A stretch of DNA of 64,000 nucleotides from Streptomyces sp. NBC_00483. GTDB taxonomy: Bacteria; Actinomycetota; Actinomycetes; Streptomycetales; Streptomycetaceae. Position 1 is the stretch's first letter; every line of letters starts with the position of its first letter. Location: positions 3,658,001-3,722,000 of the forward strand of contig NZ_CP107880.1 in assembly GCF_036013745.1 (NCBI RefSeq), given 5' to 3'. A program made the translations under genes and the position numbers. Below, in pieces: positions 40,729-48,537 of the stretch. Below the pieces are notes generated by a model. That model saw nothing but the letters and a program-made list of their open reading frames with translations. It did not search any database and was not told where the DNA came from.

Positions 40729-42111
40729 TTACTTGTCCTCGGCCTCAGCGGCCTCGGTGGAGTCGGCGGCGGCCTCGGTGGCCTCCTCCGTCTCCTCCTC
40801 GTCGTCGGACAGGTCGACGACCTCGCCGTTGGTGTCCTTGACGGTGGCGGCCTCGACGACCACGGCAAGGGCCTTTCCGCGGGCGACCTCGCCGACCAGC
40901 ATCGGGACCTGGCCACCCTCGACGACCGCCTGGGCGAACTGGTCGGGGGACATGCCGGAGGAAGCGGCGCGGCGCATGAGGTGCTCGGTGAGCTCCTCCT
41001 GGCTGACGTTCAGCTTCTCCTTGTTGACGAGCTCGTCGAGGACGAACTGCGTCTTGATGCCCTTGACGGCCTGCTCACTCGTCTCGGCGTCGAACTCCTC
41101 GACCGTCTTGCCCTGGATCTCGAGGAACTTCTCGAGGTTCAGGCCCATCTGGCCGAGCTGGTGGTTCTCGAGGTTGTGCTTGCGGGTCTGGACCTCGTCC
41201 TCGAGCAGCTTCTCCGGGACGGGAACCTCGACCAGCTCGAGCAGCTTCTCCAGGACGCGCTCCTGGGCCTGCGTGGCCTGGTCGTTCAGCTTCTGGTTCT
41301 CGAGGCGCTTGCGGCTGTCGGCCTTCAGCTCGTCGAGGGTGTCGAACTCCGAGGCGAGCTGCGCGAACTCGTCGTCCAGCTCCGGCAGTTCACGCTTGGC
41401 GACCTGGCTCACCTTGACGGTGACCTCGGCGTCCTTGCCCTCGGCGGAGCCGCCCTTGAGCTCGGAGGTGAAGGTGGCCTCGCCACCGGCCTCCAGGCCC
41501 TTGACGGCGTCGTCGATGCCGTCGAGGAGCTCGCCCGAGCCGATGGTGTACGAGACACCGGAGGCGACGCCGTCCTCGAGGACCTCGCCCTCGACCTTGG
41601 CCTCCAGGTCGATCGTCACGACGTCGCCGTCCTCGGCGGCGCGCTCGACCGGCGCGGTGGAGGCGAAGCGGTCGCGCAGCTGCTCGACGGCCTTGTCGAC
41701 GTCCTCTTCGGTGACCTCGGTGGCGTCGACCTCGACCTCGATGCCGGAGTAGTCCGGGATCTCGATCGTCGGGCGGACGTCGACCTCAGCGGTGAAGTTC
41801 AGCGTCTCGCCGTCCTTCAGGTCCGTGATGTCGACCTCGGGCTGACCGAGGACATTGAGCTCCGCCTCGTTGACGGCCTCGGTGTAGAACTTCGGGAGCG
41901 CGTCGTTGACAGCCTCTTCGAGCACCGCACCGCGGCCGAAGCGCTGGTCGATGACGCGGGCCGGGATCTTGCCCTTGCGGAAGCCCTTCACCGTGACCTG
42001 CTGGTTGATCTTCTTGTACGCCGCGTCGAGGCTGTCCTTGAGCTCCTCGAAGGGCACCTCAATGCTGAGCCGAACCCGGGTCGGGTTCAGGGTCTCGACG
42101 GCGCTCTTCAC
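40729..42111 (-). CDS. tig: Trigger factor
   Basis: A 460-residue ribosome-bound chaperone and peptidyl-prolyl isomerase. The ribosome-docking signature [16 protein letters not shown] lies in the N-terminal domain, followed by the FKBP-type domain ([41 protein letters not shown]) and the helical arms. The last ~40 residues are an acidic Glu/Ala/Asp tail typical of actinobacterial Tig. It is transcribed toward clpP-clpX but has its own terminator. Confidence 0.96.
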   Translation of the reverse strand: MKSAVETLNPTRVRLSIEVPFEELKDSLDAAYKKINQQVTVKGFRKGKIPARVIDQRFGRGAVLEEAVNDALPKFYTEAVNEAELNVLGQPEVDITDLKDGETLNFTAEVDVRPTIEIPDYSGIEVEVDATEVTEEDVDKAVEQLRDRFASTAPVERAAEDGDVVTIDLEAKVEGEVLEDGVASGVSYTIGSGELLDGIDDAVKGLEAGGEATFTSELKGGSAEGKDAEVTVKVSQVAKRELPELDDEFAQLASEFDTLDELKADSRKRLENQKLNDQATQAQERVLEKLLELVEVPVPEKLLEDEVQTRKHNLENHQLGQMGLNLEKFLEIQGKTVEEFDAETSEQAVKGIKTQFVLDELVNKEKLNVSQEELTEHLMRRAASSGMSPDQFAQAVVEGGQVPMLVGEVARGKALAVVVEAATVKDTNGEVVDLSDDEEETEEATEAAADSTEAAEAEDK

Positions 42112-42264
42112 GGTGGGTCTCCTTGGGGGCTGACTTCTGGGATCGTGCCCGGCTTAAGAGACACACGGGCATGCAGCTTGCATAGTAACGGCACGCCGCT
42201 GCGGACCCACAATGCGATCTTGGAGAATCCCGGGGCGGCCTCGCGGCCTGCGCCCGAACGCTGG

Positions 42265-42338
42265 TCGGGGTGGCGGGATTTGAACCCACGGCCTTCCGCT
42301 CCCAAAGCGGACGCGCTACCAAGCTGCGCCACACCCCG
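42265..42338 (-). tRNA. tRNA-Pro(TGG)
   Basis: A 74-nt cloverleaf with acceptor stem CGGGGTG/CACCCCG and discriminator A. The anticodon loop CTTTGGGAG carries anticodon TGG, and the T-loop GGGTTCAAATCCC is canonical. The 3' CCA is not encoded. It reads CCA codons. Confidence 0.95.
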
Positions 42339-42477
42339 TCGGTGCGACACGTAGGGTACATGCCTGCAGGCAGTGCGGCTCCCGCGCTGCGGGCCGCGAA
42401 CAAAGGGGTGTGCACTCGACGCCCTCGACCCGCTACGATGCCTGCGTGCCGCGGTCACCGACCTGCGGTGCAGCCGT

Positions 42478-42548
42478 GCGGGCGTAGCTCAATGGTAGAG
42501 CCCTAGTCTTCCAAACTAGCTACGCGGGTTCGATTCCCGTCGCCCGCT
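42478..42548 (+). tRNA. tRNA-Gly(TCC)
   Basis: A 71-nt cloverleaf with acceptor stem GCGGGCG/CGCCCGC, anticodon stem CTAGT/ACTAG with loop CTTCCAA (anticodon TCC), and T-arm CGGGTTCGATTCCCG. Discriminator T; CCA not encoded. It reads GGA, a rare codon in such genomes. A terminator follows directly. Confidence 0.96.
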
Positions 42549-42554
42549 CTCGTG

Positions 42555-42604
42555 AAAAGCCTCCGGCCCGGATCCACTTCTCGTGGACCGGGCCGGAGGC
42601 TTTT
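42555..42604. terminator. Terminator after tRNA-Gly
   Basis: AAAAGCCTCCGGCCCGG pairs with CCGGGCCGGAGGCTTTT around a short internal stem. With A- and T-runs at both ends it is bidirectional, serving tRNA-Gly and the leftward gene at 42639. Confidence 0.92.
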
Positions 42605-42638
42605 TCGCGGACCTCCGTGGGGCCTCCTGGCCGCCGCC

Positions 42639-42842
42639 TCAGAAATTGATCGCGCTGATGCTGTCCGCGACCGAGTTGAGGAAGTTGTTGATCGCAGGCG
42701 CCATTCCGGTCGATGCGAGGAAGAAGCCGAAGAGCACCGCCACTATGGCGGGTCCCGCCTTGATCGAGCCGCCGCGCATGAGGACGACGAGGACGATCGC
42801 CAACAACAGCACCACTGACAGCGAAATGGCCACACTGATCAC
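42639..42842 (-). CDS. Small two-helix membrane protein
   Basis: A 67-residue hydrophobic protein with two predicted helices (ISLSVVLLLAIVLVVLM and AGPAIVAVLFGFFLASTG) joined by a basic RGGSIKAG turn, and a polar end NNFLNSVADSISAINF. I do not recognise a function; similar small proteins occur beside this tRNA-Gly in Streptomyces. GTG at 42842 is assumed (CTAGGG upstream is weak). It shares the tRNA-Gly terminator. Confidence 0.7.
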   Translation of the reverse strand: MISVAISLSVVLLLAIVLVVLMRGGSIKAGPAIVAVLFGFFLASTGMAPAINNFLNSVADSISAINF

Positions 42843-42848
42843 ACCCTA

Positions 42849-43224
42849 GGTCGGTCCGCTCTCCCGGCCCGGGGGGTACAGCCCCACCCCCCGCCAGAAC
42901 CATCGTGCCACCAACACGGCCCCCCTATGCGGCCCGTGACGCATCGTCGGCCACGTACCGGCCGGTTTCGGCTTGATCGTTTCTATCGTCCCGGCCGCCC
43001 CACGCGCCCGCCGTCACCACGACCTGCAGGCTTTCTCTCAGTTTCCCCTTGGTTTGCACACAGGAAAATCAAGGAAATGCGATGTCCAATTACTGACCAA
43101 GCCGTACGGGACGAATCGGTCATTTCACCAGGGGCGGGCAAAGCGATGGAGCACAACCGCACAAACTCCATGTCAACTTCCGCACAAACGGGGTACCTGG
43201 AAACACCAAGGAGGAATCGAGTTG
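42849..43224. other. Intergenic region with locally lower GC, upstream of a leader ORF
   Basis: About 375 bases without a gene. From about 42970 the base composition drops clearly below the surroundings, with A-rich tracts such as CAGGAAAATCAAGGAAATGC, and an imperfect CCTTGG...CAAGG inverted repeat at 43047-43073. It probably contains the promoter for the leader ORF/acyltransferase unit. I cannot assign a sigma class or a known operator. Confidence 0.4.
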
Positions 43225-43347
43225 ATGGTTTTACGAAATCACAGGGGCCCCACTAAGGTGCCTCAGATGTTCCACACTGCCATCATCCCCACCGGCGCAG
43301 TGCGGCCCCCCACGATCTCCCCGAGTTCCTGGTGGGAGGGCCTGTGA
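43225..43347 (+). CDS. 40-residue leader ORF overlapping the acyltransferase start
   Basis: ATG at 43225 is preceded by AAGGAGGA (43208-43215), the best Shine-Dalgarno in the region. The ORF encodes 40 residues (MVLRNHRGPTKVPQMFHTAI at the start, ending SPSSWWEGL). Its TGA overlaps the GTG of the acyltransferase in a GTGA arrangement. I infer a small protein or a translational-coupling leader. No signal peptide, helix or codon-run suggesting amino-acid attenuation is evident. Confidence 0.6.
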   Translation: MVLRNHRGPTKVPQMFHTAIIPTGAVRPPTISPSSWWEGL

Positions 43348-44501
43348 CCAACTCGCTGCACCCGCAGAGCTCGCACCGCACCCCACTGCCACCGACCGCG
43401 CGGCCCGCGGCGGAAGCCGCTCCCCGGCCCCAGCAGAAACCGGCCCCCGCTCCGGCCGACTCCCCCAAACCCAAACAGCGCGACGCGTTCTTCGACAACG
43501 CCAAATACCTGGCCATCGTCTTCGTCGCGATGGGCCACTCCTGGGAACCCCTCACGGACGGCAGCCGTACCGCCGAAGCGCTGTACGAGATCGTCTACAC
43601 GTTCCACATGCCGGCGTTCATCATCATCTCCGGCTATTTCTCGCGCAGCTTCGACATGCGGCCCGACCGGCTGCGGCGCCTCATCACCGGCGTCGCCGTG
43701 CCCTATGTGATCTTCGAGGTCGCGTACAGCCTCTTCAAGAAGTACGCGGACAACGACCCCACGCATCCGATCAGCCTGCTCGACCCATGGTTTCTGACCT
43801 GGTTCCTCGTCGCGCTGTTCATCTGGCGGCTCACCACTCCGCTGTGGAAGGTCGTCCGCTGGCCGATCCCGCTCTCCATCGCCGTCGCCGTGCTCGCGTC
43901 GGTCTCCCCCGACATCGGCGACGACCTGGACCTGCAGCGCGTACTGCAGTTCCTGCCGTTCTTCGTGCTCGGCCTGTTCCTGAAGCCCGAGCACTTCCAG
44001 CTCGTGCGGCGGCGCGAGGTGCGGATCCTGTCCGTGCCGATCGCGGCGTGCGCCTTCCTGCTCGCCTACTGGGCGGCTCCGCGCATGACGTCGGTGTGGT
44101 TCTACCACCGGGACAGCGCGCAGGAACTGGGCGTCCCGTGGTGGGTCGGCGTCGTCATGACGCTCGCCCTGTTCGGCTGCTCGATCGTGCTCACCGCGTG
44201 CTTCTTCGCGTGGGTGCCGGGCCGCAAGATGTGGTTCACGGTGCTCGGCGCCGGGACGCTGTACGGCTATCTGCTGCACGGGTTCCTGGCGAAGGGCTCC
44301 CGGTTCTGGGGCTGGTTCGACGCGGACTGGACCCACACTCCGTACGGCGAGGTCGCCGTCACGCTCATCGCCGGCGCGGTCGTCACCGCCCTGTGCACTC
44401 CACCGGTGCAGCGGGCCTTCCGTTTCGCCATGGAGCCGAAGATGCCGTGGGCGTTCAAGAAGGACGCCACCGAGACGGCACGGGCCAGGCAGCGCGCCTG
44501 A
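43344..44501 (+). CDS. Membrane acyltransferase, acyltransferase-3 family
   Basis: A 385-residue integral membrane protein with a ~50-residue Pro/Ala-rich cytoplasmic start and about ten membrane helices. It is of the PF01757 type (FFDNAKYLAIVFVAMGHSWE near residue 55, with the catalytic-type His; IVYTFHMPAFIIISGYFSRS). Relatives acetylate or acylate wall polymers, sugars or antibiotics; the OafA/Fuc4NAc-type start supports a surface-polymer substrate, but this is inference. GTG at 43344 uses GGAGGG and overlaps the leader ORF stop by four bases. Confidence 0.88.
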   Translation: MTNSLHPQSSHRTPLPPTARPAAEAAPRPQQKPAPAPADSPKPKQRDAFFDNAKYLAIVFVAMGHSWEPLTDGSRTAEALYEIVYTFHMPAFIIISGYFSRSFDMRPDRLRRLITGVAVPYVIFEVAYSLFKKYADNDPTHPISLLDPWFLTWFLVALFIWRLTTPLWKVVRWPIPLSIAVAVLASVSPDIGDDLDLQRVLQFLPFFVLGLFLKPEHFQLVRRREVRILSVPIAACAFLLAYWAAPRMTSVWFYHRDSAQELGVPWWVGVVMTLALFGCSIVLTACFFAWVPGRKMWFTVLGAGTLYGYLLHGFLAKGSRFWGWFDADWTHTPYGEVAVTLIAGAVVTALCTPPVQRAFRFAMEPKMPWAFKKDATETARARQRA

Positions 44502-44502
44502 C

Positions 44503-44558
44503 GTGGTTCGGGTAAGGGTGGGACGGGAAACCGACCCGCCCACCCTTACCCGAACCAC
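44503..44558. terminator. Long hairpin between the acyltransferase and SDR genes
   Basis: GTGGTTCGGGTAAGGGTGGG and its exact complement form a 20-bp stem with a 16-base loop. It starts right after the acyltransferase stop and ends 15 bases before the SDR ATG, so it also lies close to the SDR ribosome site and could affect its translation. Confidence 0.8.
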
Positions 44559-44573
44559 GAGGAGCCCGGCCTC

Positions 44574-45368
44574 ATGCAGATCGATCTGACGGGACGCACC
44601 GCCCTGGTCACCGGATCCACCCAGGGCATCGGCGCCGCCATCGCGACGGGCCTGGCCCGGTCCGGGGCCCGCGTCGGCGTCAACGGACGGACGCGGGAGC
44701 GCGTGGACGAGGCCGTGTCCCGCGTCCGCGCCGAAGTACCCGACGCGGATCTGGTGCCGGTCGCGGCCGACGTCACCACGGAGGACGGTCTGCGGGACGC
44801 CGCCGAGGCGCTCCCCCACATCGACATCCTGGTCAACAACCTGGGGATCTTCGGCTCCGCCGACCCGCTGGAGATCACCGACGCCGAGTGGCGCCGCTAC
44901 TTCGAGGTCAACGTGCTGGCCGCGGTGCGGCTGATCCGCCACTATCTGCCCGGCATGACCGAGCGCGGCTGGGGCCGGATCCAGAACATCGCCAGCGACT
45001 CGGCCATCGTGATCCCCGCCGAGATGATCCACTACGGGATGTCCAAGACGGCGCTGCTCTCGGTGACCCGTGGCTTCGCGAAGCAGGCCGCCGGCAGCGG
45101 CGTGACCGTCAACTCCGTCATCGCGGGTCCCACCCACACGGGCGGCGTCGAGGACTTCGTCTACGAGCTGGTCGACCGCTCCCTGCCCTGGGACGAGGCG
45201 CAGCGCGCCTTCATGCGCGAGCACCGCCCGCAGTCCCTGCTGCAACGGCTCATCGAGCCCGAGGAGATCGCGAACATGGTGGTCTACCTGGCCTCCGACC
45301 TCTCCAGCGCCACGACCGGCGGCGCCCTGCGGGTGGACGGCGGTTACGTGGACTCGATCCTGCCGTAG
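44574..45368 (+). CDS. SDR-family oxidoreductase
   Basis: A 264-residue short-chain dehydrogenase. NAD(P)-binding TGSTQGIG near residues 14-21, NNLG, the catalytic Ser in NIASDSAIV, and YGMSK are all present. NGRTRERV after strand 2 suggests NADP preference. An insert EHRPQSLLQRLIEPEE precedes the C-terminal GGALRVDGGYVDSIL. The substrate cannot be read. ATG has GAGGAG upstream. Confidence 0.9.
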   Translation: MQIDLTGRTALVTGSTQGIGAAIATGLARSGARVGVNGRTRERVDEAVSRVRAEVPDADLVPVAADVTTEDGLRDAAEALPHIDILVNNLGIFGSADPLEITDAEWRRYFEVNVLAAVRLIRHYLPGMTERGWGRIQNIASDSAIVIPAEMIHYGMSKTALLSVTRGFAKQAAGSGVTVNSVIAGPTHTGGVEDFVYELVDRSLPWDEAQRAFMREHRPQSLLQRLIEPEEIANMVVYLASDLSSATTGGALRVDGGYVDSILP

Positions 45369-45396
45369 GGCCGTTACGGCTTTACGGCCGTAAATA

Positions 45397-45834
45397 TCAG
45401 GCGATCCCCAGCAGCGCGCGCATCGTCGCGTACTTCTGGGTCAGTCGATTCCGGGTCGGCTCGTCGAGGACGGCGAGGCGGCCCGGATCCGCGTTGTGGG
45501 CCAGGTCCGCCTCCTTGACCAGGCGGGCGCCGGGGGTGGCGAGGATGCGCCGCGCGTACGCCTCCGGGGGCTCGCCCTTGCGCTTGGTCAGCGCGCGGAC
45601 GACCGCCTTCGTCTCTGCCGGGAGCGGGGCCGCGTCCAGCCACTCCTCCGTGAGCGCGTCGTCCTCGATCGCGTCGTGCAGCCAGGCCGCGGCGATCTGG
45701 GCATCGTCGCCTCCCCTGGCGCGCGTGCCCTCGGCCACGGCCGCCAGATGCTCCGCGTACGGGCGGCCCGCCTTGTCCTTCTGGCCTTGGTGGGCCTGCC
45801 GCGCGAGGGCCTCGACTTCCGTCAGCGTGAGCAT
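45397..45834 (-). CDS. HD-domain protein
   Basis: A 145-residue HD-superfamily phosphohydrolase-like protein. The metal motif is visible as H-HD-D: YAEHLAAVAE, AAWLHDAIEDD and DLAHNAD, the RelA/SpoT-HD arrangement. The synthetase domain is absent, so it could be a small alarmone hydrolase or a nucleotidase; this is inference. ATG at 45834 follows GAGGGT; the frame extends to 45942 but that part is not protein-like. It diverges from the antiporter. Confidence 0.82.
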   Translation of the reverse strand: MLTLTEVEALARQAHQGQKDKAGRPYAEHLAAVAEGTRARGGDDAQIAAAWLHDAIEDDALTEEWLDAAPLPAETKAVVRALTKRKGEPPEAYARRILATPGARLVKEADLAHNADPGRLAVLDEPTRNRLTQKYATMRALLGIA

Positions 45835-45894
45835 GCCGCCGACCCTCTCACACGGCTCAGGACTGGACCCCCAGGTCCTTTGGTAAGCTAAGTA

Positions 45895-45921
45895 TTGACG
45901 TTTTCTTGACACTCTCTTGAC
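45895..45921 (+). promoter_or_regulatory. Triple TTGAC direct repeat with 11-bp spacing
   Basis: TTGAC occurs at 45895, 45906 and 45917, exactly 11 bp apart (one helical turn), in a low-GC stretch between the HD gene and the antiporter gene. A regulator binding one face of DNA, as OmpR/PhoP-class factors do at 11-bp repeats, is plausible. One copy may also serve as a -35 element. Confidence 0.5.
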
Positions 45922-45984
45922 CAAAGCCTCTGGTCGACCCATCGACCTTTACGTACGGCTTCAAGACCAAGGAGGAACGGGCCC

Positions 45985-47193
45985 ATCGGACACGCAGACA
46001 CCTTGATCGCCATGGGCGGCGCCTTTCTCGCGGCCGCCGTCCTCGCCCGCCTGGGAGGGCGGATAGGCCTCCCCACCATTCCCCTGTTCATCCTGGCCGG
46101 GATCCTGCTCGGCCCCCACACGCCGGGCGTCGTGCTGCTCTCCGACCCGCACGACCTGGAGATGCTCTCCGCGCTCGGACTCGTACTTCTGCTCTTCTAT
46201 CTCGGCCTCGAGTTCCACATGGACGACCTGAAGACGGGTGGCCGCAAGATGGCCCTCGCCGGCGGGACGTACCTCGCGCTGAACGTCGGCGCCGGCCTCG
46301 GTTTCGGATTCGCCCTCGGCTGGGGCACATCCGAAGCTCTGGTCCTCGCCGGGGTGCTCGGCATCTCGTCGTCCGCGATCGTCACCAAGGTTCTTGTCGA
46401 CACCGGCCGGCTCGGGAATCCCGAGACCAAGCCGATCCTCGGGATCATCGTGGTCGAGGACATCTTCCTCGCCCTGTATCTGGCCGCGCTGCAGCCGATC
46501 CTGTCCGGGGCGGACTCGCTGTCGGCGGCCGTGCTCGACGGCGGCAAGGCCTTCGGGTTCCTGCTGCTGCTCGCCCTCGCGGCGCGCTTCGGCACCCGGC
46601 TCGTCGGCAAGCTGTTCAACACCAAGGACGACGAGCTCCTCGTCATCTCCTTCCTCGGTGCGGCGGTGTTCGTGGCCGGGGTCTCCGAGTGGTTCGGGGT
46701 CGCCGACGCCATCGGGGCGTTCATGGTCGGCCTGATGCTCGGGTCCACCACGTCCGGCGAGCGGATCATGAAGCTGGTGCACCCGCTGCGGGACGCCTTC
46801 GGCGCGATCTTCTTCTTCGCGTTCGGCCTCTCCATCGACCCCGGCGACCTGCCGACGGTGCTGTGGCCCGTGCTCGCGGCGGTCGCGGTGACGCTCGTCA
46901 TGAACGTGCTCGCGGGACTCGGGGCGGCGAAGATCTACGGATTCGGGAGCGGGCCCGCCGCGAACATCTCGACCACGTTGCTGGCGCGCGGCGAGTTCGC
47001 GCTGATCCTCGCCACGATGGCCGCGGGCGCGGGGCTCGACGAACGCCTGTCGCCGTTCATCGCGGGATACGTGCTGCTGCTCGCGGTGCTCGGGCCGCTG
47101 GCCGCCGGCCGGTCCGAATGGCTGGCCAGGATCCTGCCGCTCAAGGAGCGGGCGCCGGTGCTCGATGAGCCACGGGTGGGCGCCGGGGTGTAG
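45985..47193 (+). CDS. CPA2/Kef-type cation:proton antiporter
   Basis: A 402-residue transporter with about twelve helices of the Kef/NhaS family, exchanging K+ or Na+ for H+. Seen: LPTIPLFILAGILLGPHTPG, LLFYLGLEFHMDD, LGISSSAIVTKVLVD, IIVVEDIFLALYL with the ED membrane pair, and NISTTLLARGEFALIL. There is no cytosolic KTN domain. AAGGAGGAA lies 8-9 bases before an ATC at 45985 that opens the frame IGHADTLIAMGGAF; the first ordinary start codon, TTG at 46003, is 27 bases from that site. I infer an ATC start. It diverges from the HD gene. Confidence 0.85.
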   Translation: MGHADTLIAMGGAFLAAAVLARLGGRIGLPTIPLFILAGILLGPHTPGVVLLSDPHDLEMLSALGLVLLLFYLGLEFHMDDLKTGGRKMALAGGTYLALNVGAGLGFGFALGWGTSEALVLAGVLGISSSAIVTKVLVDTGRLGNPETKPILGIIVVEDIFLALYLAALQPILSGADSLSAAVLDGGKAFGFLLLLALAARFGTRLVGKLFNTKDDELLVISFLGAAVFVAGVSEWFGVADAIGAFMVGLMLGSTTSGERIMKLVHPLRDAFGAIFFFAFGLSIDPGDLPTVLWPVLAAVAVTLVMNVLAGLGAAKIYGFGSGPAANISTTLLARGEFALILATMAAGAGLDERLSPFIAGYVLLLAVLGPLAAGRSEWLARILPLKERAPVLDEPRVGAGV

Positions 47194-47214
47194 GGCGCTG
47201 GGGTAGGGAAACCC

Positions 47215-48387
47215 TCACGCGTCCCGGCAGATCAGCAGCAGCGCCCGGTCGTCGTTGACGTCCTTGGCCACCGCCTCGATGAGGTGCCAGGCCGCGCCGT
47301 GGAAGCCGCCGGTCACATACCGGTCGGCTTCCCCGGTGAGGCGGTCCATGCCCTCGCTGATGTCCCGCTCGGAGGTCTCGACGAGGCCGTCCGTGAACAG
47401 CATCAGCACGTCACCGGGGCGCAGCGTCCCCTTCGTGGCGTCGAATTCGGCCCCGTCGTAGACGCCGAGGAGCGGGCCCTCGGCCGCCTTCTCCTCCCAG
47501 CGGCCCGTGCCCGCGCTGAGCTGCAGGCCCGGCGGGTGGCCCGCCGAGTACAGCTCGTAGTCCCCGGACTCCAGGTCGAGGACGAGGTGGATCGAGGTCG
47601 CGAAGCCCTCGTCCCAGTCCTGGCGGAGCAGATAGCCGTTCGCCGCGGGCAGGAAGGCGTGCGGCGGCAGCGAGCCGAGCAGGCCGCTGAAGGCGCCGGC
47701 CAGCAGCAGGGCCCGGCTGGCCGCGTCCATGCCCTTGCCCGACACGTCCGTGAGGACGACCTCCAGCGTGCGGCCGTTGTTCGTACGGGCCGCCACCACG
47801 AAGTCGCCGGAGAACGACTGGCCGCCCGCAGGACGCAGCGCCATCTCGCGGTGCCAGCCCGGCGGCAGCTTGGGCAGCCGGCTCTGCGTGCGGATACGTT
47901 CGCGCAGGTCGAAGAGCATCGTTCCGCCACGCCGCCAGGGCACGCCGACCCGGCTGCGGAACTGGGCGATGAGCAGGCCGAAGAACCCGCAGGCCGCGAC
48001 CGTGAGCACGGTGCCGGGCGTGACCCCGGCCGCGCGCTGCGTGTAGGGGCCCAGCTGGAACGATTCCACGATCAGCGCCGCGGCCGCCGCCGCGTACAGG
48101 CCGAGCAGGCTGGCGGGGCGCAGCAGCAGGCCGCCCGCGACGATCGGCAGGACGAGGACGGCGGGCGCGCACCACACCGGATTGAGGATGGTGGCGAAGG
48201 CGATCACCGGGATGGTGATGAGCAGCCCGACGAGCGCGATCCAGTCGGAACCGTCCCCGCGGAAGTAGTCCACTCCGGATTTGCGCACGGCTGTGCGGAC
48301 CCGGTGTACGCGCATTCTCAACCGGGCCGGGAACGTATCGGCCTCCGCGCGCTGTTTGCGCCCGCGCCGCTCTCGTCGTAGCGCCAT
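47215..48387 (-). CDS. Membrane-bound SpoIIE-type PP2C phosphatase
   Basis: A 390-residue serine phosphatase. An N-terminal basic segment and four membrane helices (about 45-150: ALVGLLITIPVIAFATIL, APAVLVLPIVAGGLLL) precede the SpoIIE domain with AGGQSFSGDFVVAA, LTDVSGKGMDAASRA, YSAGHPP and LMLFTDGLVETSER. Such enzymes act on anti-anti-sigma factors; no kinase or STAS partner is next door. It is convergent with the antiporter gene and diverges from the Eis-like gene. Confidence 0.88.
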   Translation of the reverse strand: MALRRERRGRKQRAEADTFPARLRMRVHRVRTAVRKSGVDYFRGDGSDWIALVGLLITIPVIAFATILNPVWCAPAVLVLPIVAGGLLLRPASLLGLYAAAAAALIVESFQLGPYTQRAAGVTPGTVLTVAACGFFGLLIAQFRSRVGVPWRRGGTMLFDLRERIRTQSRLPKLPPGWHREMALRPAGGQSFSGDFVVAARTNNGRTLEVVLTDVSGKGMDAASRALLLAGAFSGLLGSLPPHAFLPAANGYLLRQDWDEGFATSIHLVLDLESGDYELYSAGHPPGLQLSAGTGRWEEKAAEGPLLGVYDGAEFDATKGTLRPGDVLMLFTDGLVETSERDISEGMDRLTGEADRYVTGGFHGAAWHLIEAVAKDVNDDRALLLICRDA

Positions 48388-48537
48388 TGTTCGTGGACCC
48401 TATCCACCGGGTCAGGACCTGTGCACGGGAGGTCCCACTTGTCCCCCTTTCCGGGCACGCCCGTCAGCCCCGGTACAGCCCCGGTGCAGGGAGTAAATTC
48501 CCTCGCCCGCCGCTGCCCGCCCTGGTAGGGATGGCGT

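Noticed and set aside
42356..42477. A third tRNA or small RNA between tRNA-Pro and tRNA-Gly
   Set aside because: No cloverleaf or convincing hairpin could be drawn.
45381..45394. TTTACGGCCGTAAA perfect palindrome after the SDR gene
   Set aside because: Noted, but it fits an ordinary small terminator between convergent genes and has no second copy in the window.
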